Assembly: GCF_963678635.1 (NCBI RefSeq) | Contig: NC_087067.1 | Span: 29,626,403 to 29,690,402, forward strand | Source of the DNA: Symsagittifera roscoffensis | Lineage: Eukaryota > Xenacoelomorpha > Acoela > Convolutidae | Direction of reading: 5' to 3' | DNA: 64,000 bases | Shown here: positions 1-12,123 of the stretch, one piece after another | Layout: each line of letters opens with the position of its first letter | Numbering within the stretch: position 1 is the first letter of the stretch | Notes under the pieces: model-generated | Databases searched by the model: none | Seen by the model: only the letters and a program-made list of their open reading frames with translations | What the model was told of the DNA's origin: nothing | Made by a program: the position numbers and the translations under genes

Positions 1-275
1 CTTATTACATGGAGGAGACAGGGAAAATGTTCGTAATTAGATTCAAAATTAGTATGTTTAACTGTTCAGTTTCTTCATTTTTAGGGTAAATACTCCTTCA
101 TAGACAGCATAGGAGAATTTTTCAATGAAATCCAATTATTTTTCTTTAGTTCACCTCTCTTATTTTCTTGCTCTCAGTTTCTTTATGCAATTTCTTCGCC
201 ACTATTGAAATCGTAGGCTCAAATAACAAAATAAAATGTTTTTTTCTTGTAATGTTCCTTTCAAGATTTTCCTCT
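1..275. other. 3' flank of the tetraspanin gene
   Basis: AT-rich sequence downstream of the tetraspanin stop, presumably its 3' untranslated region. No canonical AATAAA was seen on the minus strand. Nothing else is recognisable. Confidence 0.4.
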
Positions 276-431
276 TCACTCCTTTTCGTCCTTGACTCTG
301 CTTGAAAACATGAACGAATTTCCGGCTTGGTGTTTGGTTGAAATCTGACATGACAGATAGACTAACAGTAGCTGGATTGCAATGGTCACAAAAATAGCCA
401 CTGATATCCACACGCCAAATTCACTCATCAG
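276..431 (-). CDS. tetraspanin exon 6: membrane segment 4 and C-tail
   Basis: This final exon follows a TTTTCAG acceptor. It encodes FGVWISVAIF and the rest of membrane segment 4, then a polar tail ending in TGA at 278-276. Confidence 0.88.
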   Translation of the reverse strand: MMSEFGVWISVAIFVTIAIQLLLVYLSCQISTKHQAGNSFMFSSRVKDEKE

Positions 432-3400
432 CTGAAAAGAAAAAAACATAAGTTTTTTTTCAAAATGCGTCTTTAAAATTTTTAAGATTTTTTCGAGGAA
501 AACCAAAAAATTTGAACGGAAAAGTCAAAACGGGATAAAGTTTATGATCCCTTGACGAAATTAAACTTGAGTCGATGAAATCTATTGACAATTTCGCAAG
601 CATAATCTTCTCAACACGGAATCTTTATAAAATCATATGTTTTAATAGCCTCGACCAGCTTTTTGTATGATTAAAGTGGCGTATGCAGCAGATTTTGGTA
701 AGCCTCGACAAGTTTTCATCAAATTTTCTTTTTAGAAAAACTGAATATTTTGAGCAGAGATTGACTTATGTTTAGATTTAAGAGAGAATTTTGGTTTAAG
801 GTTTCAGGACGTAAGATTAAGTTCACGATCAAGAAATTTTTAAAGATAGCTTTCGAACAACTTTTGTTTTCAATACGGAATTCTTAGGCCATCTAAATAA
901 GTTTGCTGTGCTACGTCTGCTGAAATCACGAGTTCTGAACCTGACTTTCAAACAAAGCTGAAGAGCCAATATTATAAAAAATAGCAAACAAGACTGCTCG
1001 TATCTGGGTGAAGCACTGAATGTTACGACTGCCTTTTAAGGTCTATAGAGCAGTAATAACTTGAAAAAATTAAAACAATAAAATAAAACAAGCAATTTTT
1101 TTTAATTTGAGTTTATTTTTATGAAAATCATCCCCCCACACACCATATTAGCTACAAAGTGATAGATTTTGATCCTAGCGTCATATCAATTTTTGCATAT
1201 AAGCCTCCTAACAAATTTGGAACGATTTCTTTGAAGGATTAAATTTCCGCTAACGCCTAAATAGCGAAACTATATCGCGCGTTAATTGTCCCAAATTGAC
1301 CAAAACTGCAATTTTTAAACCCATATAACTTCAAATTATCAAAAGTGAAATATCTTTGAAATTTAAGCTCAAGACACGAATAATTTTTGAATGATATAAG
1401 CAAATTCCGTCAAAAATGGCTAGTTAAAAGTCGAAATTCTTCTGAAGAGAAAATACATTCCCGAGCGCAAACATTCAGTTACTTTCGTACGAAAGCCGGA
1501 ACAAGAAGTGGAACAGACAGATTTAATTTAAAAAGCAATCTACCATCTTCGAGCAATTTTTGCTTGCAAATTTGAATTTTAAGGTTGGCCTTGAGATCTA
1601 ATTTTTGATGTAAAAACTGTATGAAATACAGTGTTGATTTAAATTATTTTGACAAAACGAGCAAAATTTTCAAACGCTATTTTCTCATAGAGTTAATGAG
1701 GCGCAATTTTTGTCCGAATTTCTCTACCAAAATTTAATTCCAAAACGGGTCTTTTTGGCTTTCTTAATCAATCAAGTAATATAAAGCACCAGGAGCCTCT
1801 AACACCGCCCAACAAAATTATAAACAACTAAATGTCCAAAAACTTAAGCAGATGTTTAAAATTTGTTTTTAAGCAAAAAGTTTGGGTTTCATAAAAAAAA
1901 ATTGCATTTCTTGACTATCAAGCAAAAACATTTTCTCGTATACTGGTTTTTGGAGATTTAACCCTTTTAAAATTTTCTCGATAATTTTTTTTTCGATAAT
2001 TTTCCTATCAATTAACACGTTATTTTCGGCGTGTTTTTTGATTAATTAGAAAGGCCAAAATGACCCATTTTTGGGGTAAAATGTTGGTTGAGAGTTTCGG
2101 AGAAAAAATTACACCATGTTAATTCTGGTGAAATTCGAAGCAAGTTTTGATCTTTTCCAATTTTTTCTTTTGTTAACCTAATTTGAGAAAAACGCGATTG
2201 AATTTTCAAATATTGTTCGTTTTTGTTCGAATTCAAATCTGCTGAGTCAAAACTATGAAATCAACTGCATGAAATCAAATCTGGCTACATTTATAATCTT
2301 GCTGAATTTTTTTTTAGAATTCAACTTAATAATCTAATTTTAAATGACACGTGGTTAGATTCAAAAATCTAACTCGATTATGGTCATCAAATGTCCCACT
2401 GGGAACATACCTGATTTAGAGTGTCGTAGCACCCCTCTGTATGAAGTCCTGGTGGGGGAGAACCAATGTAACATTTATCGAGGTCAGCTGAAGTTGGTCT
2501 CACCTAAAAAGTAGAACTTTCTTTTCATATTTTTAAGCCAATAAAAAAATTGCTCATTTGAGACATTCAACAATACACCATCCTCCTCAGGCGGTCGATT
2601 CGGAACACCATACATTGTTTGGCCTTGGGTAATTTTGCTAGGCATTTTGAATCTTTGTTGCCGAATTTTGACAGTGCTTGCTGACTAAATATGTTAGAGC
2701 AACCTAATTTTGAGCCTGTCGGGACAATTGGATGCAACTTGTTTTCTCGTATCAAAACTGCTAGAAGTGTCAAGATGTTGTTTACCGGTTGACTAAATAG
2801 ATTGAAATTTTATCAAATTAATTCTATACTTTAAGTTTATGGGAAAAAGCCAGTTATACAAATTTCATACAATTTTTCCATATCAAAATTTTAGAGTGAT
2901 CGAAATATAAATGTATTTGTCTGTTCTCTTAGCATGAAAGTCGTTGTATTGAAATACAAAAAGGTAGGATTTTTTTTTCTAAAACAATTCACACAGTTTT
3001 CATTTATAAAAAGTGATCATTTTTTATGAACACCCAAAAACGGTTTTTAAGTAAACTTTCAAAGTTGCCCTTTCATTTTGAAGCGCCAAACAAATTTTGA
3101 ATCCAAACGAAATTTTTTTACATGCAGAGTTTTTTGGTGTGCGTAACGTAGTCCTGAGAACCCGATTTTTAAATATTTTGCTCTTTTTTTTTTAGCTTTT
3201 TTGAAAAGCTCTCAAAAATTTTTCTTTTTGTTGCATATATTGTTTAAATCCTCCTGACCAGTAAAAGTTTATCCAAAAATTTATTTTTGATAAATGCCTC
3301 CAAAAAAATCTTCAGCCAAAAATTTGAGGTAGGGCGACAATTCGTAACAGGCGACGATTCGTAACAGCCGCCAATTCGTAACAAGGCATTGGCAAGTAGA

Positions 3401-3754
3401 ATACACTGGCTCCGCTTCGCTCCGCTGCGCTTACATCCGGCATGAGAAGAACACTGCACGTAGATCAGTGTTCCCCGCTTATTATACTGTTACAAATTGT
3501 CGCGTGTTACAAATTGTCGCCTCACGGAAATTTAAAGGTTTTTTCAATTTATTGTTGACACAGATTATCAAGTATTAGGTTGATGTCAATGCACACCTTA
3601 TGTGCGAAATCCTATATCTTAGTCGTAATTTTTCCAGATTTGAAAACATACTGATCAAAAAATGTTTCCCTACAATTTTATGTACCTATTGAATAGCATG
3701 AAATTTCTATGATTAGATTTTCCCTTCACTTATCTGAATTTTGAAGAAAGTGAG

Positions 3755-3831
<77 letters not shown>

Positions 3832-6800
3832 CGGGGTGGTTGTTTTAATTTAAACCGATTTTTGATAAGTTGACTAAGGATGAGCACCGATCTCGGAATT
3901 CTTCGAAATGATTGCACTAGACTACAGTGTGGCTCCGTTGCCGAAATCATACTTTAAAAAAATTTAAATGCGGCAAATATTCTGCACTCATAATCGTTCC
4001 AAATTGAAATGAGCAAGCTAATTGTTCTCATTATTTCCATAGACGACTCAAGTTTTATCATTTTCGTATTATCAGCTTAAAATATTTTTAGTTTGTTAAT
4101 TTTTCATATACCAAAAACTAAAAACTATTCGAGACCAATTAATGAGCAGTAGGAACATTCAGGGCTTTGTTCTGACACGAGAAGTATTGTTTGAATTATA
4201 TAGATAGCAGTTTTGTTCATTCTGGGATATTAAATCCGGTAGATCATTTCTTTTGCTGCCTCTACTTAACGTTTAGTTTGAGCCTAAACTGAAACAACAG
4301 AGTCGTAATCCCATGAATTTTACCGTCTAACTAATTCATACCCTATTTTTTCACTCAACAATTACCATAATTTTGGTTTTATAAAACTACCAAAAGCACT
4401 ATAAAATACAGTATCAAATCTGCTCAGCGCTTCTTTGTCCTAATATTGTATCAATTTTTGTAAAAGGTTGGTTTTTGTTCTCGGTAGTTTTTTATTTTGA
4501 GAGATGTAAATACCTTTTGAAAGGTATTACCTTCTTTTACCTTCTACTACCTTTTTATTTTTTAAAAGAAATCAAAACGTATTTCAATTTAGACCATTTT
4601 TCAAATACAATGGGCGTTTGAAAAAATAGATGTCAATTTCATCAGTTTTGGATAACATAAGTGAGATGTTTTTCGATATTTCATCCGGTAAGTGGTCATT
4701 ACTACGGCTCATAAGTTGTTTCAAGTTGATTTTGACAAATGATTTGGTCACTTGAACTCAATCAGTATTAAATTTATTTATTCAAAGCATTCCAAAGAAT
4801 GGAATTTTGGCATTTTTGTTATGAGCTTCCGTTTGTTTTGGACAATTTTTCTCCTTGCAGAAATCTTAAATCCAATTTTAGTCTAAGGCAATGTTCATTA
4901 AAAAGACTGCATGTAGTGCGATAAAAAACTATTGAAGTCATAACGTAGAAAAAAGAAATATTTTAATTAAGACATAATTTTAAATAACATTGCACTGAGT
5001 GTTCCGATTGTCCATTAATTGGTATCGAATAACTTTTGGTTTATGAATTATTGACAAACTACAAATTTTAGGCTGACAATAACAAAGTGTTAAAATTTGA
5101 GTCGTTTATGGAATTAATAATACCATTTAGTGACTCAATGCAGTTTGCAACAGTTTTATATATGCCTGGGGTATTTCTTTATTCAGACAAAGCTTAGAAA
5201 AAATGACTGCGTATGGGCATACATATATATATATATTCCTCAATTTGTTCGAAAGTCGGAACAATTCATTTTGTACTCAACGCTAAAAATAGCGTTGGGG
5301 GTAAAATGTTTTTTGAAAAAAGTGGAAACATTTTCAACGTTTTTTCCTTATTTTTGGCAATTTTTTTCATACTAGTTTATAGGTTTTACAGAGCTATCGA
5401 ACCAATCAACGCATAGCCCTGAGATGATATATTTTGTTTTGACTTTCAAATCACTCGACACCTTGCATCTATTTATTTATACACTAGTGGGCAAGTTAAG
5501 CGCAAACTCAAGATTTTGCTCTCTGCCTCTTTTCATTGTCCATTTAAGACAAAAATTTCCTTCAAAATTCTTGTTAACTTTTTTTACATAGTCCAAGGAC
5601 ATCAGAGACACCATCTGTGAAAATATCAACTTTTGTTTTCAAATGCTCACCAATCAATTCCGGGCATGAAAATACCAGTTTTCCTCATTTGCACTGAGTT
5701 TTGCATAGTGGTGAATCTTTTCTTGATTAATAGGAGAAAAAAACTTGTTCATGCGACGTGAAACATTCTCAGCGAGAAAATTGGAACAATCGGTGTGAAA
5801 TTTTTACTAAACTTGAACGTTTCTTTTTTGTTCACGCGAAGTAAAAACTTAGCGCAAAGGAGAAATTTGGCATTTTCAGAGCTGGATCACTCTGGTATTT
5901 CTTTGAAACCAAAGGTTGATATTTTCGTAGATGGTGGCTCTGATGATTTGCCTTTGGTCTATATTAATTTTAAAAATGAATTTCGAAGAAAATTTTGTCC
6001 AAGATGGACATCGAAAAGAAGCATTGTAGAGAAAAACCCTAAATTTAAGTTTAATTTTGTTTACTAGTGTATTACACGTTAAATTAATTGAGTTTACTCT
6101 GAGAGCGCGGAAATTGCTTTAACTAAAAGAAGACTGGGGAAAAAAACATCGACAAAGTCAGAAATCAGTAAGAATAACATATTATAGGGTATTCATAACA
6201 TTACCGAGCATTCAGATCATGATATTCATTGCGTGCTTAATCACAAAAAAAAACAATTCATTGATACATTTGATCTATTTTAATTTTGACTTTCTGAAAA
6301 AAAAGTTTTAATGGGATAACAGAGAAATTAATTAAACAGGTGTTATAAAATTTTACTGAAATTTTTTTTATTCGGTGTCAGTCATTTCTTTTTCAATTTT
6401 CTATAGTGCCATAAAATTTTTTTAAAAAACTCTAAATATTTCGAGTACCTATTAGGGTCTATGGGACATTGTTCGCTTAAAAACGAATTTTTTTTCTTCA
6501 AAAAATGTAGTTTCAAAAAATTTTTTGCGTTTTTTAAACCATTGCCGCACGTCATAATTAGAACAGCAGGGGTGGAGGATGGGGGGAGGGGAGAAATCAG
6601 ATTTTCCAAAAATTCATGAAAATTTTGTCGACCCGTTTTTTATTAGTCGACCAAATGGTTTTACGAGCACTTCCAGAGCACTATAAAAACCCTATTTTGA
6701 TTAATATTTTGCGCCGCGTCCAGAAGACTATGAAGACCCTATTTTGATTAAATGTTTTGCGCCGTTTGAAAAAAAAACAAATCAAAAAATTTGACCAACA

Positions 6801-9800
6801 AAATGCGTTTTTTCAGCGCGCGCTCTCCTTCAAAACTAGTACATATTGGCGCCAAAGACGCTTTAAATAAACATTTTAGTGTTGGTTGGTCTAAGCTAGA
6901 TGTCATCAATCAATACCAAAGGGCGAACCCTTTGTTTGGTGAGATGGTCAAATCCCAGAGGAGAGAGAGCATCACGCCCCTCTTCACTAAATCCACCCCT
7001 GGTACAAAGCGATAATTTTTGCTGCTAGTAACGCAGCATTATTGCGAATTAACCTTCCCGACTTGGCCATATTGGCGATCTTTAAATCCCCATAACTTTA
7101 CAAAAAATGATAACAGGTGAAACACCTTTTCACATATGAGTTCAGTGCAAAAACACTTTTTGTATATATAAAAAAAACCGTCCAAAATGGCTAGTTAAAA
7201 AATCGAACTTTGTCTGGAGGAAAACAATCACGAGATCAAATACGCAGTCACTTTCTTCGAAATTCGGAGCAATAACATGTGCATATTTCAATATCGTAAT
7301 TATATCACAGAAACTGACCAATCCATCTCTGATTTTTTCGATGCCGGGCTCTGGTGATATTTTGCAGCACGTGTAGGGATATTTCTGATTATGACCATCC
7401 ACGGTGTTGTTCATCCTCTCCCACGCAGTCCCCGCCCAATCTAAAATTCATCGCAAAAGGTCATATGAATCGAAAAGTCATTTCAGTTTCTTTACAATCT
7501 GAAGGCCCTGACAGGTCATAAAATTGAACGTGGCCTCATAATCAGGGGCAGATCTAGGATTTTCTCGAGGGGGGGGGGGGGGGATTTTCTAAAAATTTTG
7601 TCGACCTTTTTTTAAGTCGACCGAATTGATTTTCCGAGTTCTCTCAAAGCACTAAAAGAACTGGTTTCGGCAAAAATTTATGCGCCGTAGACAAAATTTA
7701 AAAAAAACAGGCCAAAAAGGCGTTTTTAGCTTTTTTTAGACAATGTTGACCAAAAAATCTGATTTCTCGCCTAGAAAAATTTTAGGGTCAGTCAGTCAGC
7801 CAAAAATGGATATCCCAAAATTGTATACAGGGGGACTCTTTGGGTCGGCAGGAGGTCGAATCCCTGAGGAGGCGGGCGGGGGAGGGGCTATGAAGAGGAT
7901 GTTTATATATCTGGAAACTACGACTAGAATTCTCCTTAATTTATGAAAAAGGTTTCTTACTTTTCATTTATATCATTTAAATGTTGTGTTCTTAATCAAA
8001 CTCAAATGACAAAGAATCTGGTTGATCAGAACCCTTGAGTCGTTGAGGCGTTGAAGATGGTATCAATGCTCTTTATGTCCAAGAATTATCGCTCTTTTCT
8101 CTAATTGGTCATTTTTTCATTAAGGTTTTTGACAATTCTATTGAAGTTTTTGACAGTTTTTGTTTATGTTTACTTATAACTGTTTACTGGGAAACTAAGG
8201 TCTTAACCAGACCTTCACCTAAGTTTCCCTAGACAACAAAAAGAATTCAATTCTTAAATCCATTTACCTACCCGCACTGAAGTTCATAGATATTAATCGA
8301 TTTTTTGTTAGGTTTCAATTGTCTGTCTCCATTAAAATCAATCATCATTCATTGTAATCGATTAAAAATTGATTGTAATCTACTTTTTTGACAAATCAAT
8401 GCGATCCATTTTAATCGATGATAATCAATTCCTAAAAATTGTAAGAAAATTTTCGAACAGATTGCAGTGTTTTTACAAATTGGCAGTTGGTTTTATAACA
8501 CACGTCTAACAACATATTTTGGCTAAGAAAATGGTTATCTTGTTCCAAATTTCCTTTTATTTTTTCTATTTCTCAAAGTTTGCTGACCTTTTCTTATCCC
8601 TTATTACCTCCCTTATCCAAGTTACGTCATTCACTCCTTGTCCTCCATATTTGTTTGACCCATTTTCAGGTTCAAGCCCCCTTTTAGGCCATATTCACCT
8701 TCTCCTGTGAGGGCTGGTTATAAGCGTAACGTCCAACCATTTTAATTCGCCCAGTTTATCCCCTGCCCCACGTTAACCACCTCCCACTCTTCGGTAAAAT
8801 ATTGGGGAGTGGGTGGTAAATTAGGGGAGGGGATGAGGAAGGGGATGTGGGGGGATGTGGAAGGGCGAAGGGTGAATGTGTGTGTAACCAGGGATAAGGA
8901 TAGGGGTGTGGGGGTTGTGAAAGTTAGGGGAGAGAGGGAGGGATTGCACACGGGGATGAACTTGTTCGCTTGGGTTCTAGTTTTGCAGAACGCTGCAAAA
9001 ATAGAGTAAACGTTTCACATTTGCAAAAATAATCATTTTTTCATGGTTATTAAAATAAAAAAATTGGTTCATATATATCGAAGCAAAAACAATTGATCTT
9101 AATTGATTTTAATGGAATATAATGGATTTTTGATTTTTGAAATTTTGGTGCCCCCCCCCCCCCTCAAAATTAGTACATATTTGCGCCGAAGCGCCTTTAG
9201 AAAACTTTTAAGGTCCGTCACCAAAAATGGATATCTCAAAATAGTTCAAAAGCGGGACTATTTTGAAAAATGCGTCCGCCCCCCTCCCCCCTTTAAGTCC
9301 GCCCCTGCTAAAACCTGAACTAATTTCTGTTTGTGGGCGAGAAACTTTTGAACTCTTTGTGTTTTTGAGGGAGAATTGGAGATTCTAAATTCCAAATTTC
9401 ATTTCAGTTGTTCTATTTACGAAGATTCTCAGGCAACCATAAACCCTAACTGTAAATCTTCGATAGAAAGATCAAAACTATCCTTGAAAACAAAATTTTC
9501 CCATTTTTGATTTGCTAACCCGTCTTGAATAGTTTCACTAATCCTATGTCAAAGTTGCAGCCGTGATTCAGAAAAAAAAACAGAGAAAACAGAGAAAACG
9601 ACAAAAACTTGGGGAAAAATCTTCTCTTCATTGGTTGAAAACTCAAGTTTCAAGTTTTGGCCCTCGATAGTTCAAACACAACGTACAAACGCAACGTACC
9701 TTGCTCTCTTTCAATTCCACAGCAGTCGAACTTGAGTTGGAGGAAGTTCCAGGCGATGGAGTCTGCCCCAGTTGAGTTCTCCCCTTTGTAGTGTTCCATT

Positions 9801-12123
9801 GATGAGTCCATCTGGCTAGACAAGAAAGATTCAACTTCTGAGCTGTAGGCCAAATAGTAGCTGGCCACTGCGACTAGAACAGAATGTAGTGTAAGAGATA
9901 TGTCAAAATATGGATATTTTAGAAAGTAAAACTGATTGAATATTTTTTTTAACCTATTCTTCAGAACTTATACCGTTGAAGAACATTTTAAGGACAAAAT
10001 TTTCACATTTAGTTCAATTACATTCCAGATTAGTGCTGCTTCAATGTTGTTTCAAACTCGATGTTGTTTGAAATGTTGTTTCAAACATAAAATCGCATTA
10101 CTGCATCAGACTGCTTACAGTGCCGCCATATCTCATAAAAAAAGATTTAAAGTTTGCAGTACTGCAACGAAACTGAGAAATCACTGGAAGAGCGCTAATT
10201 TTCTCTCCTCCATAAATTATTTAGAATACGGTGCAGATCTTTAAAAAACTTATAAGTACATCAGAGAGTACAATTGATAGCGAAAAGCAAAACTTCTAGA
10301 TTGAAAAAATTATCCGACGTGTTGCAGGATTTATAAATTGATATAGTTTTCACGGTTTTTCAGCTTGTGAAAAGTTCATTCCACGACGATTAAAACTGTT
10401 TAATTTCGCAAGAAATGATTCCTTACGAGTTAATCAAATGAAAAAGTAACTTTTACTTTTATAACTCTTATAACTTTACTTAATTTACTTTTACAATAAT
10501 TGGAATACCTCGTATAACCTGGACTGCCTCCTTGCAACAAAATTTGTCTTCCAATTTGTTTTTTTTTTAGTAAAAAACATGCACCAATTTTTGAGAAGTT
10601 TTAGAAAATCTGATCATGGTTTAAATGAAGATCGTGAAAGCAAAGTTCTATTGCGTTTTTTGTTATCTGATAGACGGAGAAGGTTTTAGAAGAGAACGAC
10701 AGATTCACCATAATTGATTGTTCTGGTTAAACAGAGTACACAAAACTGTAGTGATAAGATGTATTTCAGAGAAGAACTTAGAAGAAATTTTTTTTAAGAA
10801 CCAACATTTTTCGTCATTTTTTTCTTCGTTTGAATCCTTAACTTCGCGTTTTTTAAATCCCTTTACGGACTTGCTCGATGACGAGATGAAATTTTTTCAT
10901 TAGAAATTGAACCAGAAAACAGGTTAAAATGAGTTCCATTGATTTTGTCAAATCATTCGGAACTGCATTCATAGGGTGAGTTAGGGCACATCTACTTCCT
11001 TTTTTTCCAAATGACTAATTGAGATGAAGCAAAGCATTTCTGTGGAACTTTTTTTACAAATCTGATTCAAATCTTGACGCACAGATGCGAGCTTCACAAA
11101 TGATCAAGACAAAGTATTTTGGATTAAAATGTCTGGGATGATAGGAGGATAATTTTGGCTGGTCACGCTGAACTGGGATGCTCAATTATAAAAGGGCAAA
11201 TAATAAAATTTAAAAAAATGTTCCACAACATATATAAAATTTTACTTTTTTTTATAAATTCCTTTTAGATATGCAGATTATATTCTAATAAATCGCTATT
11301 GGACACAATTTTTCTGTTTTCAGTCGTCTGGCGGCTTAAACTTAAATCTAACCAATTTTAAGTTTTTTTTTCAGTTTCAATTTTTATACACAAATTCAAT
11401 TTTCCACTCCGACTTGTATGATAATTAACCGAATAGATTTTTCTTTATAATTATATATACTATAAATAATAAATATATATAAAGGGGCTGATTTAGAGGG
11501 GAGGGGCGGACGGGCTCAAGATATTTTTTTGTCAACTTTAGTTTTTTTGTCAAAAGACACATACTTACATTCAATTACAGTAAGAATTGTCAGGAAAAAG
11601 GCAAATAGCTTCAAAGTGCATCCCGACTGTCTCAGGGCACCACACAGACCCAAACAAGACGTCACCAGAAGGACCCCAAAAGTAGACAGGACAAAAATGC
11701 CCAAATTTGAAGTAGTCTTCAGCAAAATTATAGCAGATATGTTTTTAGCACAACTTTTTATTTAATACGCAGAAACGTTTTGAAAACTCTGTTCGTCCGA
11801 TAGAACTCAACTTTGAAACAATTGATTGCCGCATTTTGACAAACATCGTTTTATTTAAGTATCGAATTCAATTTTAATGTTTTTAAAGCTTTTCGTTGTT
11901 TGAATTTTTCGATAGTCACCGTCAAATATATCTGCTTAATTTTGACCTGAGAGTTTATAATTTCAGACAATTCATCTATGTTGTAGGCGAATAGCAGAAC
12001 ACAAATGAGGCCGATTATTCCGAGCGTCATCAGCATAACAATAATAGTGAAGATTATTATAATAGTTCGCGATAATCGGAGGTGTTTTCCGGATAAACTT
12101 GTGGGGTCAACTTTGGTTCCCAT
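276..12123 (-). CDS. tetraspanin, six exons, 289 residues
   Basis: Exons on the minus strand are 12123-11947, 11716-11569, 9873-9700, 7440-7319, 2503-2411 and 431-276; phases agree at every junction. Tetraspanins are four-pass membrane organisers that gather partner proteins into plasma-membrane microdomains. Membrane segments are visible at about residues 20-48, 63-86, 94-118 and 244-266. The large extracellular loop carries CCG at 159-161, a second Cys pair at 191-192, Cys218 and the GC at 231-232, which is the six-cysteine pattern of the family. The loop has NxT/NxS sequons near 141 and 177. The second membrane segment ends in LGLCGALRQSGC, matching the family's LGCCGA signature with one Cys changed to Leu. 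Length is normal for the family. The Met at 12123 precedes a short polar tail and the first membrane segment; an upstream noncoding exon cannot be excluded. Introns range from 230 bp to 4.8 kb and are filled with repeats. Confidence 0.9.
432..2410. other. tetraspanin intron 5
   Basis: About 2 kb of AT-rich intron containing one near-complete R1 repeat (986-1502) on the opposite strand. No coding signal was seen in the remainder. Confidence 0.6.
986..1502 (+). repeat. dispersed repeat R1, near-complete copy
   Basis: Starts AAACAAGACTGCTCGTAT, contains a conserved interior (CGCGCGTTAATTGTCC; AAAATGGCTAGTTAAAAG) and ends near TTTCGTACGAAAGCCGGAAC. No ORF. Copies recur through the window. Confidence 0.75.
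2411..2503 (-). CDS. tetraspanin exon 5: last loop cysteines
   Basis: The exon holds 31 codons in phase 0, flanked by CTTTTTAG and GTATGT. It encodes the fifth cysteine and the GC that ends the extracellular loop. Confidence 0.88.
3334..3521. repeat. inverted-repeat element built from ~17-bp units
   Basis: Left end: three tandem units like GCGACAATTCGTAACAG. Right end: their reverse complements (CTGTTACAAATTGTCGC and so on). The core contains CTCCGCTTCGCTCCGCTGCGC-like sequence. No ORF. This resembles a foldback or MITE-type element. Confidence 0.65.
3757..3828. repeat. AT microsatellite
   Basis: Thirty-six uninterrupted AT dinucleotides within a tetraspanin intron. Confidence 0.95.
6570..7012 (+). 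repeat. R2 copy
   Basis: Shares the GTCGACC...GTCGACC and TTTTGCGCCG blocks with other R2 copies. A partial internal duplication of the TTTTGATTAA...GCGCCG segment is visible. Confidence 0.6.
7010..7275 (+). repeat. R1 fragment
   Basis: The 3' half of R1, including AAAATGGCTAGTTAAAA. It ends about 45 bp from tetraspanin exon 4. Confidence 0.6.
7319..7440 (-). CDS. tetraspanin exon 4: DW and CC region of the extracellular loop
   Basis: The exon is 122 nt, with a TTTTAG acceptor and GTCAGT donor, and converts phase 1 to phase 0. It encodes DW directly after the CCG exon and then YPYTCC, as expected for the loop. It lies about 45 bp from a dispersed R1 repeat fragment. Confidence 0.85.
7545..7905 (+). 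repeat. dispersed repeat R2 copy
   Basis: Begins GGGGCAGATCTAGGATTTTC with a poly-G run, contains GTCGACC words and GCGCCG, and ends with GGTCGAATCCCTGAGGAGG. The GGTCGAATCCC word resembles a pol III B box. Confidence 0.65.
8800..8945 (+). repeat. G-rich purine-biased tract
   Basis: Many GGGG runs separated by short spacers on the plus strand, for example GGGGAGGGGATGAGGAAGGG. It could form G-quadruplexes and lies in a tetraspanin intron. Confidence 0.5.
9140..9310 (+). repeat. R2 fragment
   Basis: Contains poly-C and GTACATATTTGCGCCGAAG and ends TTTAAGTCCGCCCCTG, giving the clearest R2 3' terminus. Confidence 0.55.
9700..9873 (-). CDS. tetraspanin exon 3: end of membrane segment 3 and CCG
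   Basis: The exon is 174 nt, phase 1 to phase 1, between a TTCTAG acceptor and a GTACGT donor. It ends in the family hallmark FDCCGI. Confidence 0.92.
9874..11568. other. tetraspanin intron 2
   Basis: A 1.7-kb AT-rich intron. An R2-like G-rich fragment lies near 11480-11520. No other recognisable feature. Confidence 0.5.
11569..11716 (-). CDS. tetraspanin exon 2: membrane segments 2 and 3 (start)
   Basis: The exon is 148 nt and leaves phase 1 at a strong GTAAGT donor. It contains LGLCGALRQSGC after membrane segment 2, then LKLFAFFLTILTVIE. The acceptor (GCTGAAG) is weak, but phase and protein fit. Confidence 0.85.
11947..12123 (-). CDS. tetraspanin exon 1: cytosolic N-terminus and membrane segment 1
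   Basis: This exon holds 59 codons and ends in phase 0 before a GTCAAA donor. An 18-residue polar tail is followed by an isoleucine-rich membrane segment. Confidence 0.85.

Larger units (their letters stand above)
2504..7318. other. tetraspanin intron 4
   Basis: A 4.8-kb intron. It holds an inverted-repeat element (3334-3521), a 72-bp AT microsatellite, an R1 terminus (about 4138-4192), an R2 copy (from about 6570) and an R1 fragment (about 7010-7275). Short open frames here have no coding character. Confidence 0.6.
7441..9699. other. tetraspanin intron 3
   Basis: A 2.3-kb intron with R2 copies near 7545-7905 and 9140-9310. Between them are a cluster of AATCGATT-like words (8283-8440) and a G-rich, purine-biased tract on the plus strand (about 8800-8945). 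Confidence 0.55.

Noticed and set aside
8742-8951. Pro/Ser/Thr-rich minus-strand open frame
   Set aside because: It is the complement of the G-rich tract; the composition explains the frame.
9936-10244. 102-codon open frame on the plus strand
   Set aside because: It sits in a tetraspanin intron on the opposite strand with no coding features.
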